Source of the DNA: Patellaria atrata CBS 101060 | Taxonomy: Eukaryota; Ascomycota; Dothideomycetes; Patellariales; Patellariaceae | Direction of reading: 5' to 3' | DNA: 64,000 bases | Assembly: GCA_010093705.1 (NCBI GenBank) | Contig: MU006092.1 | Location: 750,623 to 814,622 of the forward strand | In this document: in pieces, positions 1 through 12,705 of the stretch | How the letters are laid out: each line of letters starts with the position of its first letter | Position numbering within the stretch: position 1 is the first letter of the stretch | Translations under genes and position numbers: made by a program | Notes under the pieces: generated by a model | What the model was told of the DNA's origin: nothing | Seen by the model: only the letters and a program-made list of their open reading frames with translations | The model's database searches: none

Positions 1-479
1 CCCCAAACACCGCATGCCGTGCGCCGCAATCCATTCGCTTCCTCAATGCCTCTCAGATTCGATTATTATCTCAAGAAACAAAATTCGAGATTGATAAAGT
101 AGTTGCTTCGAAACCAGTTGTACTTTTCATGAAGGGGACGCCTGCCCAACCGCAATGCGGATTCTCGAGGGCGAGTATACAGGTACTGGAGTATCAAGGA
201 GTGGATCCAGGAAAGTTCACAACTGTGAATGTACTTGCGAATCCGGATATTCGAGAGGGTATAAGAAGCACCTTCCCAGGTTCGACTCGCCCTAACAAAT
301 ATGTTTTAGGGATCAAGGAATACTCGGAGTGGCCAACAATACCACAGCTCTACGTCGACAAGGAGTTTATCGGCGGTTGCGATATATTGATGTCAATGCA
401 TCAGGATGGATCATTGGCTAAATTATTGGAAGAAAAGGGTGTAGTTCTATTAGACGATGCTCCATCTTCGAGTGGCTAG
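1..479 (+). CDS. GRX5: monothiol glutaredoxin, mitochondrial Fe-S assembly type (5' partial)
   Basis: Single-domain monothiol glutaredoxin that in this family hands [2Fe-2S] clusters on in the mitochondrial matrix. The frame is open from the window edge (first full codon at 3), so the N-terminus, including any presequence, lies outside. Visible are the start of the fold (KPVVLFMKGTP), the CGFS active site, the WPTIPQLYV cis-proline segment and the GGCDI glutathione-binding turn. Exons are <1-258 and 310-479. The 51-bp intron 259-309 has a GTATAA donor, a CCTAAC branch site and a TTTTAG acceptor. Removing it restores the family sequence REGIKEYSEWPTIP, while leaving it in adds 17 foreign residues without a stop. 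Product call is secure; the exact 5' end is unknown. Confidence 0.95.
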   Translation, partial: PNTACRAPQSIRFLNASQIRLLSQETKFEIDKVVASKPVVLFMKGTPAQPQCGFSRASIQVLEYQGVDPGKFTTVNVLANPDIREGIRSTFPGSTRPNKYVLGIKEYSEWPTIPQLYVDKEFIGGCDILMSMHQDGSLAKLLEEKGVVLLDDAPSSSG

Positions 480-1038
480 GATGCTGTAACAACAAAATCA
501 TTACTACTACCCCCCTTTGCTCCAATATTCACATTGTGCCGATCTGCTTTCTCTGCTACTCTACTTCAAGGGCTGGGTCATGGACTTTTTAATTGATACA
601 TGAACGTACCCGACACTGAATGAGAACAGACGGGTAGCATTGACTAAGCACTGACTTGAAGATATTCAGGTTGATGTAGGGTTACCTTACGCGATGATGC
701 ATTCCGGTTCAATGCATGGTTTCAAATATCAAGAAGCAAGAGCGAAGAGCATGTATGTGTTGCGTCATAACCTGGAAGGTATGTGTACCTATGTACCACA
801 GTAAGGTACCTTATCCACCTAGGCCCTATTCCGCGCTTACGTGAATAGGATTCCTCTTTCCGTCCGTTCTTTCCAGTTTTGATATGCACTTCGCTCCATT
901 TTCCACTTCTCCTTCCTGTATCCATCGTTCCAGTGTAATTGTCGCCGAGGTACTAGCTACGCTCACTAAGTTCCTTTCTCGGCTGCTACACTGTCCTCAT
1001 ATTATGTAGTGAGCTTTCCTCTTATTTATTCTTCAACA
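480..1038. other. intergenic, GRX5 3' side to next gene
   Basis: No supportable gene. Short ORFs here have no recognisable domains or splice partners. It should hold the GRX5 3' UTR and the promoter of the next gene; a GGTACC-containing stretch repeats loosely around 775-815. Confidence 0.5.
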
Positions 1039-4000
1039 ATGGCCAATGAATTCTGTTGCACTCACCCAGAACGAACTGACTCTCCAATAATTCCAAATGC
1101 GAGAATACGTCGTGATACAGACGTCCAGGAACAATTACTAAATTCATTGAGCACTCGTCACACTTCTGCAGGACCTGAAGAACTTCGGCAAATCCAGCGT
1201 ATCCTTGAAGGAGCATCCTTAGAAGACACTTCCAACCCTCCTAGTATGTTTAGACGTAAGTCTAAGAAATCCATGACCGATAGATCCCAAGCCAGTACTC
1301 CCGAATCCAAAGGATTTAAAGGTCTACTGCGGAAACGATTATCGTGGATGAGCACAAAGTCGACTTCCGGTCTTCGCAAGAAACGACAAAGTGAAGATGA
1401 CAATCATTTGCTGAGGACGTCTATCGAACGGTCCAATACGGTCAAGAGGGAAATCCGCATGAACCTGCTAAGTGACCAGAGCGCTACCAGCGGTGGATAC
1501 GATTCCGATGCTGAAGACATTTCGCATCGATTGGCGACAGCATTTTCGGACAAAAATCGACTTGACCAGGCACAACTGGTGTCTATCCAACTCGGGGATC
1601 AAACTCACGCGGAAAATTCGCCCAATCTCGGATCGATGAATCGTAATTTAAATTTGTAAGTAACCGTATTTATGATTGCTCACTGAATGCTAACACTATT
1701 CGTCAGAGAACAGACTGCCATCGACAAGGAGATATCTGCGTCAAGAATTGGAATGCCGAATGCTGAAATTGAGCCAGAGGATGGATCTCTTCAGGAGTTA
1801 CCTCTCCTCCTAACCTCAGCGAGTCTCCCAGACTTGTTGCTCCGTATGAGTGGGGATACACTCCAACGCAGGAGATCACGTTCTGAGTCAGGCTTGACCG
1901 CTCTCCCGAAATTTCTGGTAACCCCTCTTCGTCCACCTAATTCGGAGAGTGGTATCAAGTCCCAGCCAGCGGATTCTTTCGCGGAGAGCGCGTTGGGCGC
2001 TATACCTGCTCGGGAGGGCCCGACTAGTGCTGGTACAGTCTCTTCTCAACCGGGATCTCTGCTCTCAGACTGTCTAGCAGCGCTCTCCAACAGTGAAGAT
2101 GGCGGAAGCAATAGACAGGAAATGCGTGTGTTAAGAAAGGGGAATATTATCGAGAATCAACTGGAGAATTCTCAAGAGTTTGATGACGAAGGCGGAGACA
2201 CAGTACATGCTATGGATCCGTCCCGGACTCGATCAATAACATCCTCAGTTCACTTATACAGCATGAGAATATCCCAGCATCTTCGGTCACCATCTGCAAT
2301 ATCGGTAACCTCGTCATCATATAGCCCTCGACCTTTACGAAATCGACATAGGGCCAGTAATTCTAATAATATGCCCGGAGCAACATCTTGGGCGCGTCAC
2401 AATCGGCAAACCTCCAGTACAGGTTTCGGAAGCGCAAATGTACCCAGCAGCTGGGGCAATGTCGTCAAGGACGATGCCTCATCTATATACTCCTCGAGAC
2501 CACAGAGTCCTCTAGAAAGCTTTGGTCCCGCTAAGATGAGCATATCTACTGCATTGACGGATTCAACATCACGTCCAGTAGCAGCTTCGCATCTTGATAA
2601 ATCGGAACGTGAGATCATGCGGATTCCTCACATTACGATACAAAATCCTTCCATTCACACCCCAAGAGCGGAACACGACCCTTTTGTAGACAGTGGAGGT
2701 CTCAAGGATGACAGTAGTCCGAGCAACAACTCTGAGGCTACTATCCATGCATCAAATATCCTTCTGGAGTCTTTGCAGAGTTCACCCAGTGCAGGCAAAT
2801 CTACAAAATTCAAAGAAGAGCTCGGCGAACCTAGAAAACGCGCAAGAAAGCGTTCTAGCATGCGCCTACCGTCTTTCAAGAAGCTCCGTTCAAGGTCTTC
2901 TACTCTCTTTAAAGAGAAGTCTATATCAGCACTCGACGGTCCAACGGATGACAGATCTCGACGGCGACTTTCACACAATATCTGGTCATTAGGAAACGAG
3001 CATGACCAGCCCGCGGAAATGTGGGAGAGGGCTCTAAAAGCGCAAGAGCAGGAGAAGTCTGCACTATTCGTATCTGGGAATAAAGATAGGGTCAACTTCA
3101 CCAGTCCATTTCGTGAGAGAAGCGGTTCAGTTGTTACCAGACCGTATGTGAGACAGTCTATCTCTGAGGCGGGTCCATTTCAGCAGACACTTTCACCACC
3201 ATCCGAGGCACGCCAGACCCGGTCGATGGGAACGCTTCGAGAACAGGATGAACTTAGCCCAGATGCCATAGAGCTTGAACCGCAGCTAAAAAAGAAGAAG
3301 CCCGTTGCGTCACGCAAAGTTGAGTCATTCTCCGACCTGACGTCCGCCCTTCGTGCTTGGGGACGCTATCCAAGCCATACCCGCGAGGAGCGTAACGCAA
3401 GCGCAGGCGAAAAGGACAACATCATAACCCGTGACTTTGCATTTGAGATTGCAGATGAGAGCCCAACAGGAACGAAACGCAAGCGAAAAGGAAAGACAGG
3501 ATTATCTAAGAGTCAAAGCATGACATTTGGAAGAACTTTTCTCAAGAACTATGCTCGGATCTTTCGTTCACAGAGCAGCGACTTCCGGGCCTATGGACAT
3601 GGACATCGCTCCTCCATCTCTACCGGGGGCCAAGTCGAGTTTCCGGAGCTTGAACTATTACCTTCGGTCATGTCGATGCCGATCAGTGCTACACAAACTC
3701 ATCTCGCGACACCACCACCCACGTCAATGAGCGAAGCGATTAACCTCTGGCAGACGCCAACACGTGGTCCAAGGCAACGGAGCGCTTCAATATGCTCGGA
3801 TGTTCCACCTCCTTTCGCATCTGGCGCATTGGAAACCTCAGACGAGGGTCCAGGTCCTCTAGATGGTACTCTCGATCGCGAAGACGGAGAGAGGAATGCG
3901 GTCAAGCTCTCTAGGATGTACGAGAGTCTACTACACAACCATGCAGATGATTTAAGTTCAGTGACGACCATTAGACCTCAGAAGCGGTCGAATACATCCA

Positions 4001-4173
4001 AGAGCTTACCTGGCCTCATGAGTGACGAAACGGACCATTTTAGGCAGACAAGTATTGCTTCTGGTAACTCACTACGTAGGTCTACCGTTGATTTGGCCAA
4101 GTTGCTGCAAGATACTATGGAGGCGGAGAGGGAGAAGGCTCTGAGGATGGCGGAGGCCTTTGGAAGAGATTGA
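1039..4173 (+). CDS. long disordered Ser/Arg-rich hypothetical protein
   Basis: Two exons, 1039-1655 and 1707-4173, giving about 1027 residues. The 51-bp intron has GTAAGT, TGCTAAC and GTCAG. I chose the ATG at 1039 (CAACAATGGC context) because the upstream extension begins with GTG at 1009. I recognise no catalytic domain. The protein is rich in Ser, Arg and Pro with many RxxS and SP sites, a strongly basic patch around residues 385-415 (RKRARKRSSM), another near 600 (KRKRKGK), and a short charged C-terminal helix (LLQDTMEAEREKALRMAEAF). That composition suits a phosphorylated scaffold or cortical/signalling protein, but this is inference. Gene reality is well supported by 3 kb of open frame across a consensus intron. 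Confidence 0.8.
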
Positions 4174-7100
4174 GGTGAAGCATGATGATAGTGTTTCGGC
4201 ACACACCAACCCTATAATAACAGGCTCTAATATAGGAGTATTCTCTAATTTAGTGAACTTAACTTTGATATGAATTACATAGATCACCTATTGTTAGCTT
4301 GCACTACTGCAGGTTGGCGTTCGCTGTTTCTATTATTTTAGGAGTACAGTCCTTGGTTCTCGGAACACTTGGCCATCCCATGCATTTAGCTCAGTTTTTT
4401 GAGCGGGAAATTTGGCTGCGTATCATTAACCTTTGCAGATAATCTCTTCTAACCCTGGAAAGGCTGGTCTACGTATTCCGATATCCTCCCCCCTAATCGG
4501 TCCAGCTATTATCTCTATTCCCAGACCCTACCAATGGTGACATTTCACTACTTAGCTACTGGCTGCGATTATCACCACCCGTCTAGGCCGTGTATGGAGC
4601 AGTATAGCTACCGCGTGTGTAGATCTCATTCGAACACACAAACCCTCTTCTGTATTTTGTAGTCCATAGGAGAAGATCTACAGGACTGACTGAAAGTTAG
4701 TACGATACATTTTGTTGATATAGTAGAAGAGTATATTTTACATCATTCACCAGGAGTACAATCCCGCGGTGAGCGCTATATGTGAACTGGTTCTAAACTA
4801 TATACAGCAAGCTGCGAAAGTATTTTAGACGCTGGAACGGAGGGGACGTGAGCGAGACCATCTTCCTAGAAGTCCTGTCCCGATGGATTAGGATTGCTTT
4901 ATTTGTACGGGTTTTGATACAGCTATGCATCCGAATTGGAAAATGGGAACTACAGCTCGTACTGTGACTTTGATTAGCTCGACACTAGAAGGACTATTGC
5001 CTCCTCGTTCAGCAGGCAAAGGTTTTCATAATAAGTAATGCAAGAGAAAAATGAAATAGGTCGAGCATACCTTACCTTACTGATGATTGTAAGCTAATCG
5101 ACGCTACCTCAGAGCTGTCATATATACAGTAAAGTATTCCGAACTTCAACGTAAAACCTTTCAACTACATTATCAAGAACCAAGTCATCAGGAAACAGAA
5201 TTTCACAGGTCGGTACCAAGGAAGCCAGAACTATATAGAGATTCATAACTCACCAAATATAGGAAGAGCGGTATACAATGTCAATGGTTTGCGGTTGCCG
5301 GTCAGTGTAATTCACCTTACGTTCGGTGCAGCGTCGACCTCTGACGAAAGTGCTATTGGACCTAGCGTGAGTGTCGAATTGGGGTGGCTCTATTGTGTAG
5401 ATTGTTCTAATTATTATAAGAGTCTCGACGGCTCCTCTTTAGGGTTGGGCGGTCTGCTGTTGCAGTTAGTTCTACAGCAGGTACCGAAAATGAGGCCTTT
5501 TAATTGATTTGGAAACAAGTCCGTCTCTCTACACGTTCAGTCCTCAATAAGCCTGATATCATAGAAGGGAATCGGTCCTACCAACAGACATTTTGACACT
5601 ACTGGGCCAACGAAAGAAAAGCACAGTAGACCTCGTGAGTTTTTCAGCCATCATGTGAAGATCACATAATATCTATAAAGCTATACATGTTGGCGTGGTC
5701 GATAATCCTTTATCCAACAATATAACCCCAAAAATTGCTATAGTTCTGATAAAATAGACCGGTTCTACTGTGCTACTAGCTCGCTTCTAGTTCTACAAGG
5801 GATACGATCGGGGAGTCTTACAATGAGAATACATCCCCTCAAGCTTCGAGTTATCTATATATAGATCGATAAATCAAAACTTAGGCCTTGGACTTCTATT
5901 GCACTGCTTAAATTGCTTATAATAGTACATATGGGTGCTGGTCTCTCGGGAGCGAAGCGGTTTAGAACTATGTTTTTGGTGGTTGTCAGCAACTTCATCC
6001 AGTTGGAAATTAATATCAACAAACTCCCTGCTAAGATAAAAAAAAGAGAGTAGAGTATTGTCTAGAGAGACTTGAAAAATTTAGCTGAGCATTATCCTAA
6101 TACTTTCTTGTGTTATTGAGCCATTGTGGCCGTTAGAGATTTGGAGTGTTCCACGCATTTCTGTACTCTCCGACGCCTCCCTGGTGATGCGGCGCGCGAG
6201 AGAATACTGGAGACCATCTCATGAATATGATGAGAGAAGAGGATGTTCAATGATAGGAACCCATAATCACTAGTAGTAAAAAGGGAATCAAGGTACAGTC
6301 TCTTTCAACACTCTTTTTCAACAGTCGCTCTGGAAACCAGTTCAGACGCTTTCGAAAATTCAGATGAACCTGCTTCATCATATTCTGTCTCCGCTCCCGC
6401 ATCCACCTACATTCTCAGAGCCCGCTTCAAACAATCAGGTCTAGTCTAACTTCTTTGATAGATTCTACTTCTCATCGAGATACCACAGCCATTGCAGAAA
6501 TCAGAGCAATGCACGACCAGTTAAACTCAAAGTTTAATTCAACTGTCTTCGTCTCTTTTGACCTAGGAGATGTCCAGCTTCCAGTTCGCATTCGTACATG
6601 GCTGTTCCAGCCGTACCCTAAATGGGTGGGAACAGTTGTTCGCAATCCTGTAGATGTTGTAATGCTCACTCATCTCATCCTCTATTGCACTCAGGGGCAT
6701 CGTTCTTGTTGCGATGTGGTTTGCTCAATAAGGAGCCGTTGTTACGTGGCGGTGTAGGGTAAGATAATTCCTTAAGGAGCATTGCTTCTAAGTTGACTGG
6801 ATTAGGTCTGGGGCTGGATGTACTTTTGGTACTTCCTTGTCATCATTGTCTCCGTTTTCGATAACCTCGTTGTCGCTCCGTTCAGTAAAAACTGGACCAT
6901 GCACATCTCGAAAGCTCCTAGCGCCATTGTCATTGCAGACACCGCGTCGAAAGTCCTTAACCCGTCAAGGAAGTACAAGAATTTGCTTGGGCGTTTGAAA
7001 GCTGGTATTAATACAAGGAACCGCATCACTATCGGCCCGTATGACCCATCTGTCTATTCCCGTCGATGTTTCTACGTCGTCCTTTCCGTGGAAGGGAGAT

Positions 7101-9789
7101 CCAGACTCCGTGCTATTCCCCAAATCGGGTCGAAAGGGTGCAGTGTCGCCGTCTTTGCATTGGCACGGTGCTCTTTGCCTCGGCAACCCTCATGTCTATC
7201 AACGCCACGTTAATGATCCTCTGTATCATACTTCTCGCGGGAGTTATGGCCCGTGTCGTCGCCATGTGGATTTCAGCCACTATGAACAAACGCAACAGGC
7301 CAATACTTCATGCAGTGGTCGCCAGTAAAGAACACACAGCTGAATATGTGAAGCAGACAATTGAATTGCGGGGATTGCAGGTGGGCTAATGAGTCATATC
7401 ATCGTCGACGGGTCGTGCGTTATATACCGCCATAAGTTGCTCTCTGCTGCAACTTACATCGGACTTTTGGCCAAGCCATATGACCTAGTCAGGTTGGGTG
7501 AAAAGACTTCCCGGGGCAGTTCACGAAGCTGTTTATTGCCTGGACCGTTACCGTCTGGGGTCTTCGAACGAAAAAGGCTGCAAAAATTCACGGCTATTGA
7601 GCTTTGACCCGTTGGATTAAATAATTGAAGTATAACTATGTTGACAAATGATCGGGGTGCATATGGCATTTCCTTATGTGAACTCTATGCCTTCATAGTT
7701 GATACTCGTGATAGTACACTTGTCTAAAGGTCCTACCGAAAACATGAAGACATGCAAAATTTTGAGACAGGGCCAATTGGTTAGTCTTCAGTGGGAGTGG
7801 TCAAGATAATCTGGAATATGACCATACGAAGAAGAGACGTCCAGATATATCTTATCTACTTTGACTAGATTGAAGAATGGCCCACCGTTTTCTGATTAAA
7901 GAGGTATATCGTAGTAGCGGCACCAACGTATCTTTAGGAGAGATTTGAGAACTCTGAGATTAGCTTTTGTCGTCGCAAAATGAGACTAAAAGCTGCCACC
8001 TCCATACTGCCATAGACATAATTCGCTAACAAGCCGCCTTCTGACGGAAATACGAATTGAATGTATCTTGATCTGAGTGTTGTTGAGCGGACCAAGGACC
8101 AAGGGGACGTGAGGTCGGGACAAGCCTTGCGCAGCGAATAGACCGGCTCCAAAAATGTAGCGTTCCCAAACATGGCATAGTTAACTGAAATTATTCTCAA
8201 GGGAGGCCATAGCGCTGTCAAACGACTTATTAGTTCTACTACCTCAGTCCTTTGGATCTGAACTACAATAGATTGGACTGAGTCCTGCTTCGAGATTCAT
8301 ACTGCAATTGTACTGGGACAGTACCATTAGAACACCTAGCCAGATCAGCCATCACCAGCATGAACCACTTTGAATGCCTCATCGCCCTCCCCATAGGTAG
8401 TAATACTATTCGGCATATCACTCGTACTTTTGCCGGAAGGCTTTCTTTAGAATAATCACTTCCTTTTGGTCATATCCCTTTCTCTGTGACGCGATAAGTC
8501 ATGACGAACGTCGCCGGGTAGAACTATAGTAGTAGTGTGCATTTTGTCTCGCCGCTCAAGGCTCAATCGTATAAACCACTCTTCCTTTTTCTCATTTGCT
8601 ACTCAAATATTCTCTTCAGTCAAGTCCATTTTAATCTATTCGAAGCTCACAAGCACTACAATTGCATGAAATATGTTTAGTTCAAAGTTCCGAGGCATTA
8701 CGAGTTAGCTATGTTGTGCGACGGCAAGATGGAGAGTTTCGAGATTGAGTATATTCTCCGAAACCCCTTTCAGCTTGTAAGTTATTCCCTCGTACGTGTC
8801 TTCTTATATTATAATTATGCACTAATCTCGATGTCATAGTCCCTAGCAAGGGTTTTTCGGTTTTTTGGGGCCGGGTCTATTTAATGGTCTACTCATCAGA
8901 TCAACCTCCATTGCAAGTCGCCACCCTGAGTTAGCTAATATTCAGCTAAGCAGACGATATATATATCGAAATCTGTTGCAAAATATTTCCGATCCGAAAG
9001 ATAGATGATTCACGGCTTCTACTATGATACAGGATCGATTACTTTGTATAAGTAGCTGCTGATAAAACAGCACAGTTACTACATCCTCCTACGCCCAGGT
9101 ATTTACTTCTGAATACCGTAATGCATAATTTTTTTTCCCGCTCGCTTCCGGCGCTGACTTTATGCAAATGGAGTCAGAAGTACCCAAGTCCACTACAGAA
9201 CTTTTGACCCCGTAGGTGGCTGGGCACCGAAGTCAACATAACCATGCAGTATACAGTCGCACACTTCGGAGTTGAATCTTAAGGGTCCTTGTAATCCTCA
9301 AATTACTTTCACTCTCTCGTCACATGCAAATGATTTATCCACCGGCAATAGTAAGGCTCTAAGACGTATGAGGACGGGCATGAAGTCCAAGCGTCGGACG
9401 CCGAACTGCTGTTCTTAATGCATTACTACTTATAACTTTAAAATAAGGTATCTCTTCCCTGTCATGTTTAGCATTCGTTGGCCTCTCTACGCTCGTAGAA
9501 CATCTGTTGGGCTGCTGTCAAGTCTGGGAGGTTCTTTACGGCCTTATACTCCCCGGTAACTCTTACCGACCCTAGGCCTTTTGCATTTGCTTATCTTTCA
9601 TCTTTTCTTATACAGTAGAGTTAGAGACGCCTTCAGCATTGATCGTACAGTTCGCGAGAAATGCCACGACAGGGCAAGTGTTACTCGAAAAAGGGTCGGA
9701 GAACGATATGTGCTGTCATTTAAATACTTTGGTTCTCGGTCATACCGGTGCATCACAAAGCTCGACAACTGTTCATTTCGTACTTTCAA
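4174..9789. other. 5.6-kb gene-poor region
   Basis: No intact gene is supportable. It is AT-rich and full of stops; most ORFs are below 100 codons and overlap in several frames. Part of it (6.4-7.6 kb) looks like eroded coding sequence and is listed separately. I saw no terminal repeats, reverse transcriptase or transposase motifs. Confidence 0.5.
6455..7607 (+). pseudogene. possible remnant of a membrane-protein gene
   Basis: Overlapping plus-strand ORFs at 6455-6757, 6818-7213, 7066-7389 and 7389-7607 change frame repeatedly. The most protein-like piece is the end of the 7066-7389 frame: a hydrophobic segment (ATLMILCIILLAGVMARVV) followed by a charged tail (ASKEHTAEYVKQTIELRG) and a stop. 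No single splice model joins the pieces into one protein, and I recognise no family. It could be a decayed gene, an unusual multi-exon gene, or chance. Confidence 0.25.
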
Positions 9790-12383
9790 ATGTCTTACCT
9801 TACGTCCAACATATACGTCGGTCATTGGGTGGATTGGTCAGCTGGGCCTATACTTGGATCAACTATAACGCTTCCATCAACCGGCGCTATGATTCTTGTT
9901 GCATTTCTTGCCGTCTTCGTCCAGGTCACCGGTAATCACCTATGGGATATCATTTGTTTTCTCTACCACGGCCAAATAGCGACATCCAAGCAGCAAAGCA
10001 CGTTCGTACGACAACAACAGGTTCTTCTTCGCAACAATACATCACCTACATCTACACTGGGGAAATTTCTGGAACTTGCGTGGTACTGGAAGCCTAAGTC
10101 TGGTTGTGCAGGTTCTCGTTGTCTATCTTTCGCAGGCTTCTCACTTCTTTATGCAGTGGGATTCATGTTAGCGGCAATTTTTGCTTCACAAGTAGTTGAC
10201 TCGTCTGAGATCAATGTCCTAATCTACAACCGAAACTGCGGTATTTGGGACTGGGTTGACTGGGAAACCCTCGCCAACAGTACTGAACTTCTAAACTCTA
10301 CCACGGATTCTCAAGAAGTCTGGATATCCACACTTCTATCAAGTACTTCATATGCCCGTACTTGCTTTAACTCAACGAATGACGATCCACAGTGCAAACT
10401 TTTCTCAAGGCGAGCCATCGACTCTACGAAATTATACGATTCTGGTTGCCCTTTTGAATCGTCTTTGTGCCTAGATGCTAGATCAGCAACTCTTCAACTG
10501 GATACAGGGCTTATTGATACTAGCACAATCTTTGGACTTAACCTTCGGCGAGAAGATGAACTGTATTGGCGTTACGTGACCAGCTGTGCGCCTTTGACAA
10601 CTGATAATTACACCAAAACTGCGGCAGAAGCACCGACAGGGCTTAAAAGATTACCAGGCGAAGAGGTGACCCGCTACTTTTACGGAGAACAGAGACCTAT
10701 GCTAAACCATACTTGGAGCGTCAGTAACTATGTCACACAGAGAAACCAGAATTATGACTTAGAGTCAGTAACAACTCCCTCGCCTCCTCTTCACTTTCAT
10801 CCCACATCCAAAGTCCAAAGTCTAACCTCCATCACATCCTCCACCCTTGAATAACGAAGTGACTAAAGTGGAGTAGTTGCAGATTCTGGTATCAAAATAA
10901 CAGCGGTTCCATACAAGCATTTTTTCCCATTCCGGAGCTTCGTCGGACGGATAGTGATATCTTTCTATTTTTCCTCTCGGCCAACTCGGTCACCTACCAA
11001 GCTCCAGTAGACGATCCTATTTTCTCAGCACATCAGCCTGTTGAGTTCGAGTTGACTGATGGATCGAATCACACGTATTACATAGCAGATTCTCCAGCGA
11101 CGGTAATCGGTTGCACTCAACAGGTAGGTTCTAACCTTACATCTCGCTAACCGTAGAACTAATATAGTTTGTAGATGCAGTTTTGCAAAGATGAGCATCA
11201 GGAAGAGTGTACAGAGCTAAGAGGAAGCATTCCGGCCATAGAAAACGCGAAAACCCTTTCTTCACTTTCCGCCCTACAGCTTGCAACAGTGAATCTTTTT
11301 GACGAACTCTTTAATTACTGGGTATACGACACAAGTATGGTCGCATATAGATCACCACCTAACCTTGTCGCGCAACAAACCCAATTCGGGAAGGAACGCC
11401 AACTACCCCTTCCTGACAACCAATGGGCCATTGAAGTTGAAGATTGGCATAACACATTACTTACGGCACTGAAATGGCATGTTGTTCTTCGTGCTGATGC
11501 TTACGCGGGTTTCAACTTCTCGCGGCATGTTATTCCTGTAAACACCACTGCTGAACGCCAGATATGTAGATCTCAAAAGATCAAGATTGATGGAAGCTAT
11601 AGGTACGATTAGGTTTCTTCGAACTCCCAGCCAGCCTAGAGTACTAACGTCCGTAGTAACGTCAACGTGTTTGGACTAGCTTTCGCCATCGCAATGTGTT
11701 GTCTTATCATTACACTAAACGTCACTCCTCGCATATACCTAGTATGCGGATACGGACGGCGTTCGTCGATTTCCTTGCAGCGCGTCCGTACATGGATTTC
11801 AGATGAGGTATTGCAAGTACAACGAGCTGCGTATGAAGCACGGAACGAGGGACAGTGGCAAGGTCACCTATCTCCTGTACCGACGACGCGAAGAACGGAC
11901 ACGCTGCGCAATCTCCATGATATTGATGATGAGAAACGATTACAGAGGCAAGACACCCTAGCGTCCAACCTTGCTTCTCTCTCCGACAAGGAAGTAGGAT
12001 CGAGAAGACCGAGCCACGGTAGTCACTCCAAGCACTCCTCCTCGAGCTCCCTGTCACGCAAAAGTTCGGAACATTCGGCGCCGTTGAGCGATGGTGGTGA
12101 TATTACACCAACGACGAGATCTACGCCATTTGATAACGGTGATATATGGCCAACCGAGAGATCCCCCCTGACGTATCCACATCCAAGTCGCAATCATCTC
12201 GATAATATTTTCTCAGTCGCCCACAACAACACTAGAGATAAGCAACCATCCACTTTCATCATCGAGGTCGACGAACGTAACAAAACCCCTGCCGTAGCGG
12301 GCAAGGGTAGAGAAACGGATGAACCCACCAACTCTCAGAAACAAAAGACAGCCAGGAGAAGCGATGAGCAAAAACGCCGCTGA
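9790..12383 (+). CDS. fungal multi-pass membrane protein, unknown function
   Basis: The N-terminus (YVGHWVDWSAGPILGSTITL then a hydrophobic helix) and the segment FFPIPELRRTDSD...PVDDPIFSAH are typical of a large ascomycete integral-membrane family without assigned function. Proposed exons: 9790-10763, 10883-11123, 11175-11602, 11657-12383, about 789 residues. The last two introns are canonical (GTAGGT and GTACGA donors, TACTAAC branch in the latter). The first, 10764-10882, is 119 bp with a GTCAGT donor and is less certain, although it restores phase. Hydrophobic segments lie near residues 34-52, 125-145 and after the last intron (FGLAFAIAMCCLIITL). The region between carries many NxS/T sites, fitting an extracytoplasmic loop; the C-terminal ~220 residues are polar and Ser-rich. 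Start ATG 9790 was chosen because the upstream frame opens only with GTG. Confidence 0.8.
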
Positions 12384-12705
12384 CTTCGGAAGGAGGCGGG
12401 GATCCGAGAAGGCTGCACCGATATAACGCGAATTTCTATCGAAGAAGACTAATGGAGAAAAAAGGACTTAGTTTTCTTCTAAATGTCGCTTTCCATCTAT
12501 GTTCATTTGTATAACTAAGACTAGGCCATTCTTCTATGCGGAAACTGTATTTGTATTGTGTGATAACGGAGTACACGAGCAAGGGGGATCATTCACTTCT
12601 ATGTAATATATATTGATATACAAACCTAACAAACAAATGATGACACATGATTATGAAGTCGGAAAAGCCCAACCCTCAACGCTACATTCTTATACACGCG
12701 CTCCC
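12384..12705. other. convergent 3' region
   Basis: Short spacer between two genes transcribed toward each other; it should carry both 3' UTRs. AT-rich with no ORF of note. Confidence 0.5.

Noticed and set aside
278-290. tRNA-like B box (ggttcgactcg)
   Set aside because: It lies inside the GRX5 intron and no A box or cloverleaf can be built around it.
1009-1038. Upstream start of the Ser-rich protein at 1009
   Set aside because: The codon is GTG; the ATG at 1039 has a good eukaryotic context.
4174-9789. Transposon remnant in the gene-poor region
   Set aside because: I looked for terminal inverted or direct repeats and for reverse transcriptase, integrase or transposase motifs and found none that could be supported by eye.
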